From Streptomyces coffeae (GTDB lineage: Bacteria; Actinomycetota; Actinomycetes; Streptomycetales; Streptomycetaceae), in NCBI RefSeq assembly GCF_016741875.1, contig NZ_JAERRF010000010.1, forward strand, positions 246,334 through 310,333: a stretch of DNA of 64,000 nucleotides, read 5' to 3'. The notes beneath the pieces were generated by a model. It did no database searches, was not told the origin of the DNA, and saw only the letters and a list, made by a program, of their open reading frames with translations. This document shows, piece after piece, positions 51,361 to 58,741 of the stretch. Numbering within the stretch: the stretch's first letter is position 1; each line of letters starts with the position of its first letter. The position numbers and the translations under genes are program-made.

Positions 51361-52361
51361 CCGCGGTGCAGGTGATGATCGGTCTGCTGACACTGGTCGT
51401 CAACGCGTTCTTCGTGGGCGCCGAGTTCGCCCTGATCTCGGTCCGGCGCAGCCAGATCGAGCCCCATGCCGAGCGGGGCGACCGGCGGGCGCGCGCGGTG
51501 CTGTGGGGCCTGGAACATGTCTCCGCGCTGCTGGCCGCGGCACAGCTGGGCATCACCCTGTGCACCCTGGTGCTGGGCGCCGTCGCGGAACCGGCCATCG
51601 CGCATCTGCTGGAGCCGGTCTTCCACGCGGTCGGGCTGCCCCTGGGGCTGGTCCACCCCGTGTCGTTCGTGATCGCGCTGAGCCTGGCGACCTATCTGCA
51701 CATGCTCTTCGGCGAGATGGTGCCGAAGAACGTGGCGCTGGCCGAGCCGGTGCGCACCGCGCTGATGCTCGGCCCGCCGCTGGTCGGGCTGGCCCGTGCG
51801 CTGCGTCCGGTGATCTTCGCCATCAACGCCTTCGCCAACGGTCTGCTGAAGCTGTTGCGGGTGGAGCCCAAGGGCGAGGTGGCGGCCACCTTCTCGGACG
51901 ATGAACTGGCCCGTATGGTCTCGGACTCCAGTGAGGCCGGGCTGCTGGACGGCCGGGCCACCGAGCGGCTGCGGGAGGCGCTGGAGCTGGGCCGCCGCCG
52001 GGTGCGGGACGTGGTGCTGCCCATGGAGCGGGTGGTCTCCGCACGGCTCGGGGTGACCCCCGAGGAGCTGGAGGAGCTGTCGGCCAGGTCGGGCTTCTCC
52101 CGGTTCCCGGTGGTCGACGACTCCGGGCGGATCACGGGCTATCTGCATGTGAAGGACGCGCTGGACGCCCGGCCCGGCGATGTGCCCTTCCGCCCGGACC
52201 AGCTGCGGCCGATTCCCCAGGTGCGGTCCCGGACACCGCTGGACGACGTGCTCACCGCGATGCGCGACAGCCGTACCCACCTCGCGGCGGTGATCGGCGC
52301 GGAGGGGCGGCTGGAGGGGCTGGTGACCATGGAGGACGTGCTGCGCGAGCTGGTCGCCTGA
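51357..52361 (+). CDS. CNNM/CorC-type membrane protein with CBS pair (2)
   Basis: A 334-residue paralogue of the upstream gene with the same CNNM and CBS layout but without the C-terminal CorC_HlyC domain (GAEFALISVRRSQIEP; VVLPMERVVSARLG; LEGLVTMEDVLRELVA). The ATGA overlap at 51357-51360 means coupled translation and probably a hetero-oligomer. A terminator hairpin follows. Confidence 0.93.
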   Translation: MTAVQVMIGLLTLVVNAFFVGAEFALISVRRSQIEPHAERGDRRARAVLWGLEHVSALLAAAQLGITLCTLVLGAVAEPAIAHLLEPVFHAVGLPLGLVHPVSFVIALSLATYLHMLFGEMVPKNVALAEPVRTALMLGPPLVGLARALRPVIFAINAFANGLLKLLRVEPKGEVAATFSDDELARMVSDSSEAGLLDGRATERLREALELGRRRVRDVVLPMERVVSARLGVTPEELEELSARSGFSRFPVVDDSGRITGYLHVKDALDARPGDVPFRPDQLRPIPQVRSRTPLDDVLTAMRDSRTHLAAVIGAEGRLEGLVTMEDVLRELVA

Positions 52362-52370
52362 GCCCGCGCC

Positions 52371-52396
52371 GGGGCGGTCCCCGCGAGGGCCGCCCC
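52371..52396. terminator. Terminator hairpin between convergent genes
   Basis: GGGGCGG (52371-52377) pairs with CCGCCCC (52390-52396), extended by CCC/GGG across one bulge. It serves the CNNM operon and the convergent small gene at 52402. Confidence 0.65.
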
Positions 52397-52401
52397 GCCC
52401 C

Positions 52402-52698
52402 TCACTCCTCGGCCCGTCTGGACTCATGGGCGATGATGCACGCCTGCCAGTGCGCCAGCGCCTCGGCCCGGCCGCCGCCGCTCTCCTCGGCCACGGCCAG
52501 CAGCGCGTCAGCGGCCATCGCGGCGAGCCGGACCGCGACCCGGCACACATCGCGCGTCTCCAGCGGCTCCAGCAGGGCCGCCGCGCCCTCTCCGTCGTCC
52601 GCGAGCGCGGCGGCGACGATGGCCATGGTCGTTCGGTCGCATTCAAAGGCATCCACGCCGAGCACACTGCCCCGCCGGGCCCGGAGGGAACCCGGCAC
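52402..52698 (-). CDS. Small helical protein (unknown)
   Basis: A frame of up to 98 residues, Ala/Leu/Glu-rich with predicted helices (AALLEPLETRDVCRVAVRLA; EALAHWQACIIAHESRR). The start is uncertain: GTG 52698 has no ribosome site, and GTG 52665 or 52656 give about 85 residues beginning near LGVDAFECDRT. No family recognised and no operon partner. Confidence 0.5.
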   Translation of the reverse strand: MPGSLRARRGSVLGVDAFECDRTTMAIVAAALADDGEGAAALLEPLETRDVCRVAVRLAAMAADALLAVAEESGGGRAEALAHWQACIIAHESRRAEE

Positions 52699-52713
52699 GG
52701 TCCAACCGGGCTA

Positions 52714-52944
52714 TCACCCCTGGGGACGCGGCCCCGGCCGGGTGGCGGACGGGTCGTAACGGAAGACGACGTACTCGATCCGGCCGATCACCTTGACCCT
52801 GGTCGTACGCCGGTACAGCTCCGGCGGCCGGAAGATGTTGTCGTCGAAGATGTCCGCGCCGGGCGCCACATTCCAGCTGACGGTCGTCCCGTTCCGCGCG
52901 CCGCCCTCGAAGTAGATGTGGGTCATCGCCATGCGGCTCATCAT
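52714..52944 (-). CDS. Small protein (unknown)
   Basis: About 76 residues beginning MMSRMAMTHIYFEGGARNGT (later in-frame ATGs at 52932 and 52926 are alternatives), followed by beta-rich sequence with KVIGRIEYVVFRYDPSATRP. It looks like a compact all-beta cytosolic protein. Family unknown. The frame continues far upstream opposite the SGNH gene, which is a shadow. Confidence 0.55.
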   Translation of the reverse strand: MMSRMAMTHIYFEGGARNGTTVSWNVAPGADIFDDNIFRPPELYRRTTRVKVIGRIEYVVFRYDPSATRPGPRPQG

Positions 52945-53058
52945 GCTCGCGACCGGCGGCCCGCGCAGCACACCGGCAGGGGAACACCCGCGCGAAGCGG
53001 AGATGAGGTGGATATACCGACCGGGCGGTCTGGAGCTCGGGATAGGATCGTCCGCGCC

Positions 53059-53841
53059 ATGCAGACGAACATCACCTACACCAGCTTCGCCGCCCTGGGC
53101 GACTCCTTCACCGAGGGCATGTCCGATGAGCTCCCGGCCGGCGGCTACCGCGGCTGGGCGGATCTCCTCGCCGGGCGGCTCGCCGCCCGCACCCCCGGCT
53201 TCCGCTACGCGAACCTCGCGGTGCGCGGCAAGCTGATCGGCCAGATCGTCGACGAGCAGACCGGTCCGGCGGCGGCGATGGGCGCCGATCTGGTGACGCT
53301 GGTCGGCGGGCTGAACGACGTACTGCGGCCGAAGTGCGACGTCGGCCAGGTATGCGCACTGCTGGAGGAGGCCGCGGAGCGGCTGGCGCCGAGCTGTGGG
53401 CGGCTGGTGCTGATGCGCAGCCCGGGGCGGCGCGGTCCGGTGCTGGTGCGGTTCCGGCCGCGTATGGAGCAGCTGTTCTCCTTCATCGACGAGCTGGCCG
53501 TGCGCCATGACGTGACGGTGGTGGATCTGTACGCCTCCGAAGCGCTGGGCGACCCCCGGATGTGGGCCGACGACCGGCTGCATCTGAACGCCGAGGGGCA
53601 CCGCCGGGTCGCCGAGGCCGTGTGGCAGGCGCTGGGGCACGAACCGGAGGCCGACTGGAACGCCCCGCTGCCACCGCCGGTCCGGCCCGGCTGGGTCGCC
53701 CGGCGCACCTCCGACGCACGGTTCGCCCGGGAACATCTCGGGCCCTGGGTCGTGCGGCGACTGACGGGCCGTTCCTCGGGCGACGGACGCGCTCCCAAGC
53801 GCGCCGAGCTGCTGCCGTACCCGGCGCCGGGCGAGGGCTGA
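53059..53841 (+). CDS. SGNH/GDSL hydrolase
   Basis: A 260-residue SGNH esterase: block I AALGDSFTEGM (Ser near residue 15), the glycine in AVRGKLIG, block III VGGLNDVLRP (Asn) and block V DDRLHLNAEGH (Asp/His). No signal peptide, so probably cytosolic; substrate unknown. After about residue 200 a Pro/Arg-rich tail follows. It is the last chromosomal gene before the island. Confidence 0.9.
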   Translation: MQTNITYTSFAALGDSFTEGMSDELPAGGYRGWADLLAGRLAARTPGFRYANLAVRGKLIGQIVDEQTGPAAAMGADLVTLVGGLNDVLRPKCDVGQVCALLEEAAERLAPSCGRLVLMRSPGRRGPVLVRFRPRMEQLFSFIDELAVRHDVTVVDLYASEALGDPRMWADDRLHLNAEGHRRVAEAVWQALGHEPEADWNAPLPPPVRPGWVARRTSDARFAREHLGPWVVRRLTGRSSGDGRAPKRAELLPYPAPGEG

Positions 53842-53885
53842 GCCCGCCGCCGACGGGGGCCGGTCTGGCCTGCGCGTTCGGCCAG

Positions 53886-53993
53886 TAGACTCTGTGCACT
53901 GTTCTACGGGCAGAACAGTTCCCGCAGGTCACGCCGCATTTCAAACCCTCACGTAGAGATCGAATCTCACAATCTCTCACGTGAGGGCTTTTT
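53886..53993 (+). ncRNA. Candidate small RNA / island boundary region
   Basis: TAGACT at 53886-53891 is a good -10 element, though no clear -35 precedes it. Downstream are the dyad CTGTTCT-N6-AGAACAG (53899-53918) and then a strong stem with T-run ending at 53993. A transcript of about 95 bases with its own terminator would result. The stem overlaps the integrase 3' end, so this stretch may instead be, or include, the attachment site. No tRNA cloverleaf could be folded. Confidence 0.4.
53946..53993 (+). terminator. Strong intrinsic terminator overlapping the integrase 3' end
   Basis: CCCTCACGT-AGAGAT (53946-53960) pairs with ATCTCT-CACGTGAGGG (53972-53987) in a 15-bp stem with one bulge, followed by TTTTT (53989-53993). 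The right arm encodes the last codons of the leftward integrase gene, as is common where a recombination site lies next to int. Confidence 0.75.
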
Positions 53994-55221
53994 GATCTCC
54001 CCCGTGGAAGAGGTCGAGAGCGTCAGCCGCCGGCCTCATGTCCTCGGCTTCGATCTCCACATACTTCCGCTTCGTGAAAGCCGCGTTGGTGTGCCCGGCC
54101 CACGCCGCGAGGATGACGTCCGGCACCCCCGCCAACGCCAGCGCCTTCAACACCGAGTGCCTGGCGTCGTACAGCCGCACCTGACGCAGACCGAGTTCCC
54201 GCATCAGCCGGTACGCGTACTCCCGCAGCTGTCGCGTGTTGAGCGGCATGCCGAGTTCGTCCACGACCACGTACCCCGTGAAGGTGTACGCCTCGCCCGC
54301 CGCCTCCCGCTCCGCGGCCTGGAGCGCCCGGAACTGGCGCAGCGCCTCCCACGGCCCGCGGGGCAGCGGCAGTGACCGTTCCCCGGACGCGGTCTTGGTG
54401 TCCTTCTCGAGAACCCGGTGGTTACCGATCATCGTCCGCGTGATCGTGATGTTGATGACCCCGAGCTCGTCAAGGTCGAGGTCACTCCACCGCTGCCCGC
54501 ACACCTCGGCCGGGCGCAGACCCATCAGCGACAGCAGCAGCGGCGCGAACAGCCGGTCCTGGGCAATGCCACGAATGAAGGTCCGCACCTCGGCCACGGT
54601 CCATGGCTTGGGCTTGTCGCGCTCCCGCTTGTCGGTCTTCTTGTCCATGAGCGCCACCCGCACGTACTGGGCCGGGTTATTGGCGATCAACTTGCGGACG
54701 ACAGCCCGGCCGAGCGCTTCCTTGAGCCGGATCAGAACGCCATCGACCGTGGACACTGCCAGACGAGTGCCAGGCTTTCCCCCACGGCGCCGGCCAGTCG
54801 CCACCACCTCGTCAATGCAGTCCTGGATGTGGTCCTCGGTGAGTTCCTGTAGACGGACGTGGCCAAGCCGGTCGCGGACGTGCACCAAGGCCAACTGGTA
54901 GGCGCGGATCGTGGTCTCTTCCACGTCCCGCCGCTTGTACTCGAGCCACTGGTCGAGCCACTCCCCCAGCGTGATCTTGTTAGGGGCAACGAACGTACCG
55001 GCCGCACGCTCGTGCAGGATCCGGTCCCGTTCGGTGCGGCACTCCTTCGCGGTGTCCCGCGTAATGGTGAGCTGCTGCCGCTTCAGGAGCGGCTCACCGG
55101 TCTCGGGATCGGTCAGCACCTCACCCGTGTCCGGATCCCTGAGCGGAGCACTACCGGCATCAACCATCAGCCGGTAACGCACCTTCCCGCTCGACAGGAC
55201 GATGCGCTTCGGTTCAGCCAT
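53977..55221 (-). CDS. int: Site-specific tyrosine recombinase (island integrase)
   Basis: A 414-residue integrase. Near the N-terminus two DP(D/E)TGE repeats (PDTGEVLTDPETGEPLLK) precede an arm/core-binding domain (about 80-190). The catalytic domain has LMGLRPAEVCGQRW (first Arg), YDARHS (Arg-His box) and WAGHTNAAFTKRKYVEIE with the nucleophilic tyrosine. It integrates and, with an excisionase, excises the island. ATG 55221 overlaps the upstream repressor stop by eight bases. The 3' end runs into a terminator stem that may be part of the att site. Confidence 0.93.
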   Translation of the reverse strand: MAEPKRIVLSSGKVRYRLMVDAGSAPLRDPDTGEVLTDPETGEPLLKRQQLTITRDTAKECRTERDRILHERAAGTFVAPNKITLGEWLDQWLEYKRRDVEETTIRAYQLALVHVRDRLGHVRLQELTEDHIQDCIDEVVATGRRRGGKPGTRLAVSTVDGVLIRLKEALGRAVVRKLIANNPAQYVRVALMDKKTDKRERDKPKPWTVAEVRTFIRGIAQDRLFAPLLLSLMGLRPAEVCGQRWSDLDLDELGVINITITRTMIGNHRVLEKDTKTASGERSLPLPRGPWEALRQFRALQAAEREAAGEAYTFTGYVVVDELGMPLNTRQLREYAYRLMRELGLRQVRLYDARHSVLKALALAGVPDVILAAWAGHTNAAFTKRKYVEIEAEDMRPAADALDLFHGGDQKALT

Positions 55222-55675
55222 CCGCCGCCCCCAGCTGCATTCGTCGGCCAGCAGGCCGCGCATCCACCTGGAACTGGAGGATCGCGCCCGTCGGGTCACC
55301 AGGCTTGACCTGCTCGATGGGCATCTCGCCATCGACCCAGTCCCAGGCCCGGTCCGCACCCACCTCACCGACACCAGTGATCTTGACCATCTGTGACGGG
55401 TCGTCGGTCAGCGGCAGGAGCAGAGCCGAGGGGTTGACCCGCAAGGCCACAGCCAAGGCCGCCAGGTCATCGACATCAACGCGTCGAACCTGCTTGGCGT
55501 CCGGCTTCGCGCCGTTCTCAATCTTGTTGATCGCATCCTGGCTGAGGCCGCGACCTGCCTTTTCAAGTGCTTCGGAAAGGGCACGCAAGCTCATTCCTCG
55601 CGTTGCGCGTAGCCGCTTCACGTTCGCGGCTACTGCTCGTCCGGTGGGTCCCAACTCGATACGTCCTGTCGTCAT
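55214..55675 (-). CDS. XRE family repressor of the island
   Basis: A 153-residue regulator with an XRE helix-turn-helix at about 15-75 (NVKRLRATRGMSLRALSEAL; GLSQDAINKIENGAKP) and a C-terminal DAR/WVDGEMPIEQV part. It is co-transcribed with int. The start ATG 55675 abuts a perfect palindrome (55676-55700), so the protein probably represses its own promoter and the divergent HTH genes, like the CI or Stl repressors of phages and islands. No normal ribosome site is visible at this start. Confidence 0.88.
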   Translation of the reverse strand: MTTGRIELGPTGRAVAANVKRLRATRGMSLRALSEALEKAGRGLSQDAINKIENGAKPDAKQVRRVDVDDLAALAVALRVNPSALLLPLTDDPSQMVKITGVGEVGADRAWDWVDGEMPIEQVKPGDPTGAILQFQVDARPAGRRMQLGAADG

Positions 55676-55798
55676 GATCTCGATGCTATCCATCGAGATC
55701 TTCTCGATGATCCTCGGGATCTTGCGGAAGCGCCCAATGGGCCGTACCCTCGCAATCATCACGTCACGTCACTGGATCACGCAAGTATTCATCGAGAA
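55676..55798. promoter_or_regulatory. Divergent control region with operator half-sites
   Basis: A perfect palindrome has arms GATCTCGATG (55676-55685) and CATCGAGATC (55691-55700) around CTATC. A further half-site TTCTCGATG starts at 55701 and its complement CATCGAGAA lies at 55790-55798. The four related half-sites sit between the repressor and the excisionase-like gene, as in a lysogeny switch. Confidence 0.7.
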
Positions 55799-55817
55799 AA
55801 ACTCGAAAGGAGCAGGG

Positions 55818-56015
55818 ATGAGCTCGAAGCTACTCAAGCCGAAGGAAGTCGCCGCACTGCTGCGCGTGTCCGTCGGCACCCTCGCAAACTGGCGACACCA
55901 AGGGGTCGGTCCCCGGTACCTGAAGTTGTCCCCTGCGGTGAACGCGCCCGTCAGGTACAGGGATGAGGACGTCATCGCCTACATGCGGAGCAGCGAGCAG
56001 GGGGTGGCGGCATGA
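55818..56015 (+). CDS. HTH excisionase/AlpA-like DNA-binding protein
   Basis: A 65-residue MerR-type winged helix: LLKPKEVAALLRVSVGTLAN, WRHQGVGPRYLKLS, RYRDEDVIAYM. Such proteins act as excisionases or activators (AlpA-like). AAAGGAG lies five bases upstream. It overlaps the next gene (ATGA at 56012-56015). Confidence 0.85.
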   Translation: MSSKLLKPKEVAALLRVSVGTLANWRHQGVGPRYLKLSPAVNAPVRYRDEDVIAYMRSSEQGVAA

Positions 56016-56236
56016 GTAAGCCCCAGCGCCCCACGCTCGCCGAGATCCGCAGCAAGTGGCCCGCCACCGTGGCCATCACGAAGGCCGCTGTCGCCATCGG
56101 GTGCAGCTCCAGCTACCTGTACGACCAGATCAGGAAGGGCGCCAGCCCGGTCAAGACGATCCCGGTCGGCAAGCGCCGTGTGGTCGTCACCGCGGACCTG
56201 GTGCGCCTCCTCTCCGGTGAGGAGCGCGCTGCATGA
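56012..56236 (+). CDS. Second small HTH protein
   Basis: A 74-residue protein with a helix-turn-helix: WPATVAITKAAVAIGCSSSY, LYDQIRKGASPVKTIPVGKR, RVVVTADLVRLL, an excisionase-like pattern similar to its neighbour. Overlaps both neighbours by four bases. One of the pair may direct excision and the other transcription. Confidence 0.78.
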   Translation: MSKPQRPTLAEIRSKWPATVAITKAAVAIGCSSSYLYDQIRKGASPVKTIPVGKRRVVVTADLVRLLSGEERAA

Positions 56237-56790
56237 CCTTCCAGAACGCAAAGACGCCCCGGGTCGTAGCCGGGGCGTCTCAAGAAGTCCACGGTGGGAC
56301 GGACCCCACCGTAGCGCAGGTGCGTCGGAGGCGTGAAGCCGCCTCACGGTGCGAGCCACTGGAGTGCGGCCACCGCGACCCCCTCGACTGCGACGCGGAA
56401 GCCTGCGGCGAACAGCCCGACGAGCAGTCGGCCAGTCCCGATCCGGAGCCGACCGTCGACCCGTTCGACTTCGTGAAGCTGTGGGCCGACGCCAAGGCCC
56501 TGTTCTTCACGGGCGACTTCCCCGAGTACGGCTCCCAGGCGTGGCGCGGCCTCGGCCCCGACGACCCAGCCCGGCTCGCCGCCGCCCTCGACGCCGCCGA
56601 GAAGTGGCGCAAGTACGGCGATGACGCCACCTACTGGCTCGAGGAAGCGAGCAGGCCGCGACCCCCTGTCTGGCAGCGCCCCACCTACGCCGAACGCGAG
56701 CAGGCATGGCAAGACATGCTCGCCCGCAACGGACCCGAATGGACCCAGCGGCGAGCCGCCACCGACAAGCAGCAGCCGGAGGCGGCATGA
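56233..56790 (+). CDS. Island protein of unknown function
   Basis: A 185-residue protein. The first about 75 residues are polar and charged with CGHRDPLDCDAEACG (four cysteines, possibly metal-binding); the rest is Trp/Asp-rich and helical (DFVKLWADAKALFF; AWRGLGPDDPARLAAALDAA), similar in style to DUF2742 proteins of actinophages, an uncertain match. A perfect hairpin at 56251-56279 lies inside the 5' coding region. The ATG overlaps the previous stop; the true start could be downstream. Confidence 0.6.
   Translation: MTFQNAKTPRVVAGASQEVHGGTDPTVAQVRRRREAASRCEPLECGHRDPLDCDAEACGEQPDEQSASPDPEPTVDPFDFVKLWADAKALFFTGDFPEYGSQAWRGLGPDDPARLAAALDAAEKWRKYGDDATYWLEEASRPRPPVWQRPTYAEREQAWQDMLARNGPEWTQRRAATDKQQPEAA
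56251..56279 (+). terminator. Perfect 11-bp hairpin inside the 5' end of the 56233 gene
   Basis: AGACGCCCCGG (56251-56261) and CCGGGGCGTCT (56269-56279) around a 7-base loop. It looks like a terminator or attenuator after the two HTH genes and could limit read-through to the replication gene. Confidence 0.6.
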
Positions 56791-57920
56791 GCGATCCGAC
56801 CGTTGCCTACCTCCAGGGGCCGCCCCCGGACGATGACCTGTGGGCAGGCTTCCAAGGGGATCCGACCGGTCCGAGAGCAGTGGGCAGCACCTCCGACGAG
56901 TACTTCGACGCCCGCGTGCGGGCCCTCGAGGGCGAACTGCTCGACTCCGCAGCACTCGACAGCCTCGAACCACTCGAACCGGTCGTCACCGACGTCCTGT
57001 TCAAGGACACACTCGCCCGCATCTACGGCGCATCCGGCACCTTCAAGTCGTTCATGACGCTCGACTTCGCCGGATGCGTCGGCAGCGGCATCCCCTGGCA
57101 CGGGCAGGACGTCACCCAGGGCCCCGTCATCTACCTGGTGGCCGAGGGCATCAAGGGCATCCGCAAGCGCGTCCGCGCCTGGGAACAGCACCACGGCCGC
57201 AAGATGACCGGCGTCTACTTCCTGCCCCGCCCCGTACAGGCCCTCGACCCCGAATGGGGCGTGCTCGTCGAACTATGCAGGCGCCGCAAGCCCGCGCTCG
57301 TCGTCATCGACACCCAGGCCCGCGTCACAGTCGGTATCGAGGAGAACAGCAACACCGAGATGGGACGCGTAGTCGACCGCATGGAGCAGCTGCGGGCCGC
57401 GTCCGAGGCGTGCGTCCTGCTGGTGCACCACACCGGCCACGACAGCGACCGCGGCCGAGGCGCCACCGCCGTCAAAGGCGCACTGCAGACCGAACTCGGC
57501 GTCGAGCGCAAGGGCAAAGGGCTGCTCGACACGCAGATCACGCTCAAGACCGGCAAGCAGAAGGACGACGAAGAACTCGGAGACATCGTCTTCGGACTCC
57601 ACCAGATCACCCTGAACGGGGAAGCCAAGGAAGACGGCAGCCCCGTGACGTCCGTCGTCCTGGTGGCGCTCGACCCCGTGGCGCAGCCGCAAGCCCGCAC
57701 TGGGCATCAGGGCCGGGTCGAGGAGATCGCGGCCGTCCTGGACGCGGAGAGCGTGCCCGTCGACTGGGGCCGCGAGCGGGTCCGGCACAGGTGCACCGCG
57801 CTCGGAATCCAGGCGCGGAACGACCTCCTGAAGGAGGTCATCGAGTACCGGAGAAACCGGGCAAATCACCTGTCCCCAAACCTGTCCCCGGATCTTGAGG
57901 GGACGGGACAGCATGAATAG
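56787..57920 (+). CDS. Replication-type P-loop ATPase (RepA helicase-like, AAA_25)
   Basis: A 377-residue protein with a RecA-like ATPase core: Walker A GASGTFKS (81-88) in IYGASGTFKSFM, Walker B ALVVIDTQAR, and LLVHHTGHDSDRGRGATAVKG. The N-terminal about 75 residues are acidic. Proteins of this type (RepA hexameric helicase, AAA_25) start replication of plasmids, AICEs and satellites. A cluster of ten CCTGTCC/GGACAGG words starts inside its 3' end, as expected of an origin next to rep. Coupled to the previous gene (ATGA). Confidence 0.82.
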   Translation: MSDPTVAYLQGPPPDDDLWAGFQGDPTGPRAVGSTSDEYFDARVRALEGELLDSAALDSLEPLEPVVTDVLFKDTLARIYGASGTFKSFMTLDFAGCVGSGIPWHGQDVTQGPVIYLVAEGIKGIRKRVRAWEQHHGRKMTGVYFLPRPVQALDPEWGVLVELCRRRKPALVVIDTQARVTVGIEENSNTEMGRVVDRMEQLRAASEACVLLVHHTGHDSDRGRGATAVKGALQTELGVERKGKGLLDTQITLKTGKQKDDEELGDIVFGLHQITLNGEAKEDGSPVTSVVLVALDPVAQPQARTGHQGRVEEIAAVLDAESVPVDWGRERVRHRCTALGIQARNDLLKEVIEYRRNRANHLSPNLSPDLEGTGQHE

Positions 57921-58064
57921 GACAAATCACCTGTCCGGATCTTGGGGACAGGTTTTCGAGAAACCGCAGGTCAGACCTGTCCCGGACAGGTCGGGGACAG
58001 GTCGGGGACAGGGCATGTTGGACCACCTGTCCCCGGTCCCCTCCTCCTTTAGGGAGGGGACAGG
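57869..58064. repeat. Iteron-like repeat cluster, candidate replication origin
   Basis: The word CCTGTCC or its complement occurs ten times in 196 bases: forward at 57869, 57881, 57930, 57976 and 58026; inverted at 57946, 57984, 57995, 58006 and 58058. Many are extended to CCTGTCCCC/GGGGACAGG. A GCAGGTC word (57966) begins a small palindrome. Position directly after the replication-type gene fits an iteron origin. Bases 57921-58221 contain no other gene. Confidence 0.72.
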
Positions 58065-58221
58065 TGGGACAGCCCCGGCCCCGGACCGTCCCCGGCGGGG
58101 GTCAAAAGCGCAGCAACAGCAAGAGGTGATCAAGGGCCAGGGCCGTCAGCTGACCGCGGCCCCTGCCCCTACTCCTCCTTGCCAGCCATCAGGAACCGCG
58201 ACCACAGAGCGGAGAAAGCCG

Positions 58222-58512
58222 ATGAACGTTGAGGACCGCATACGGCAGCAGATCGCCGCCGCCCGGCGGCGGCGGGAGGCCCGTCGGCAGCAGCGGGCCG
58301 AGTTCGCCGAGAACCGGGGCTACAGGCTAGCGACCCGGCACCGGCGCAAGCTGCGCAGCCTTGCTGCGGACAGGGCGTCCGCAGCAGACACCCCCCAGCA
58401 GGTTTTCAGGGGTTCCCCTGAAATCCCCGGCGAACCAACCGTGGAGGTTGACCGCGCAGGTCAGCCGGTTTTCCCGGGATCCCGGGAAAACCTCGCCGAG
58501 GAGGACGAGTGA
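58222..58512 (+). CDS. Island protein of unknown function with palindromes inside its gene
   Basis: A 96-residue, very basic protein (MNVEDRIRQQIAAARRRREA and RRQQRAEFAENRGYRLATRH) with a Pro/Gly-rich C-terminus. GGAGAAAG precedes the ATG; the frame is open upstream to 57895 but that part lies within the repeat cluster. Two perfect palindromes sit in the coding sequence (58404-58423 and 58467-58492). Function unknown; basic composition suggests nucleic-acid binding. Confidence 0.6.
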   Translation: MNVEDRIRQQIAAARRRREARRQQRAEFAENRGYRLATRHRRKLRSLAADRASAADTPQQVFRGSPEIPGEPTVEVDRAGQPVFPGSRENLAEEDE

Positions 58513-58703
58513 GGCGCCGCCGGCCGCCGTACACCGGGCACTACTGCGCATCCTGCGCCCGGCCGCTCCGGCGCGCTCAGTACTGCGTGTGTCCCCTCGG
58601 CTGCGGTGCCCGGCTGTGCCGTACCGCCCAGTGCGGGAACCAGCACGCTCCCCGCAACTGCCCGAGCTGGCAGACCAGCCGCGGGCTCCTCGACGCGTCA
58701 TGA
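58509..58703 (+). CDS. Small Cys-rich putative zinc-finger protein
   Basis: A 64-residue protein with eight cysteines (13, 16, 26, 28, 32, 37, 42, 51) and His11/His46, including CASC, CVCPLGC and a C-terminal HAPRNC; the spacing loosely resembles MYND/HIT zinc fingers. The GTG overlaps the previous stop (GTGA). An adaptor or DNA-binding role is possible. Confidence 0.6.
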   Translation: MRRRRPPYTGHYCASCARPLRRAQYCVCPLGCGARLCRTAQCGNQHAPRNCPSWQTSRGLLDAS

Positions 58704-58741
58704 CCCCAAGCACGAGTCACCACACTCCGAAGGACAACCTC

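Noticed and set aside
53842..53990. tRNA gene as the integration target
   Set aside because: GAGATCGAATCTC looks like a T-arm at first sight, but no acceptor, D or anticodon arm can be formed.
57895..58221. Upstream extension of the 58222 gene through the CCTGTCC cluster
   Set aside because: The extension encodes repeats only; ATG 58222 has a ribosome site and starts the protein-like part.
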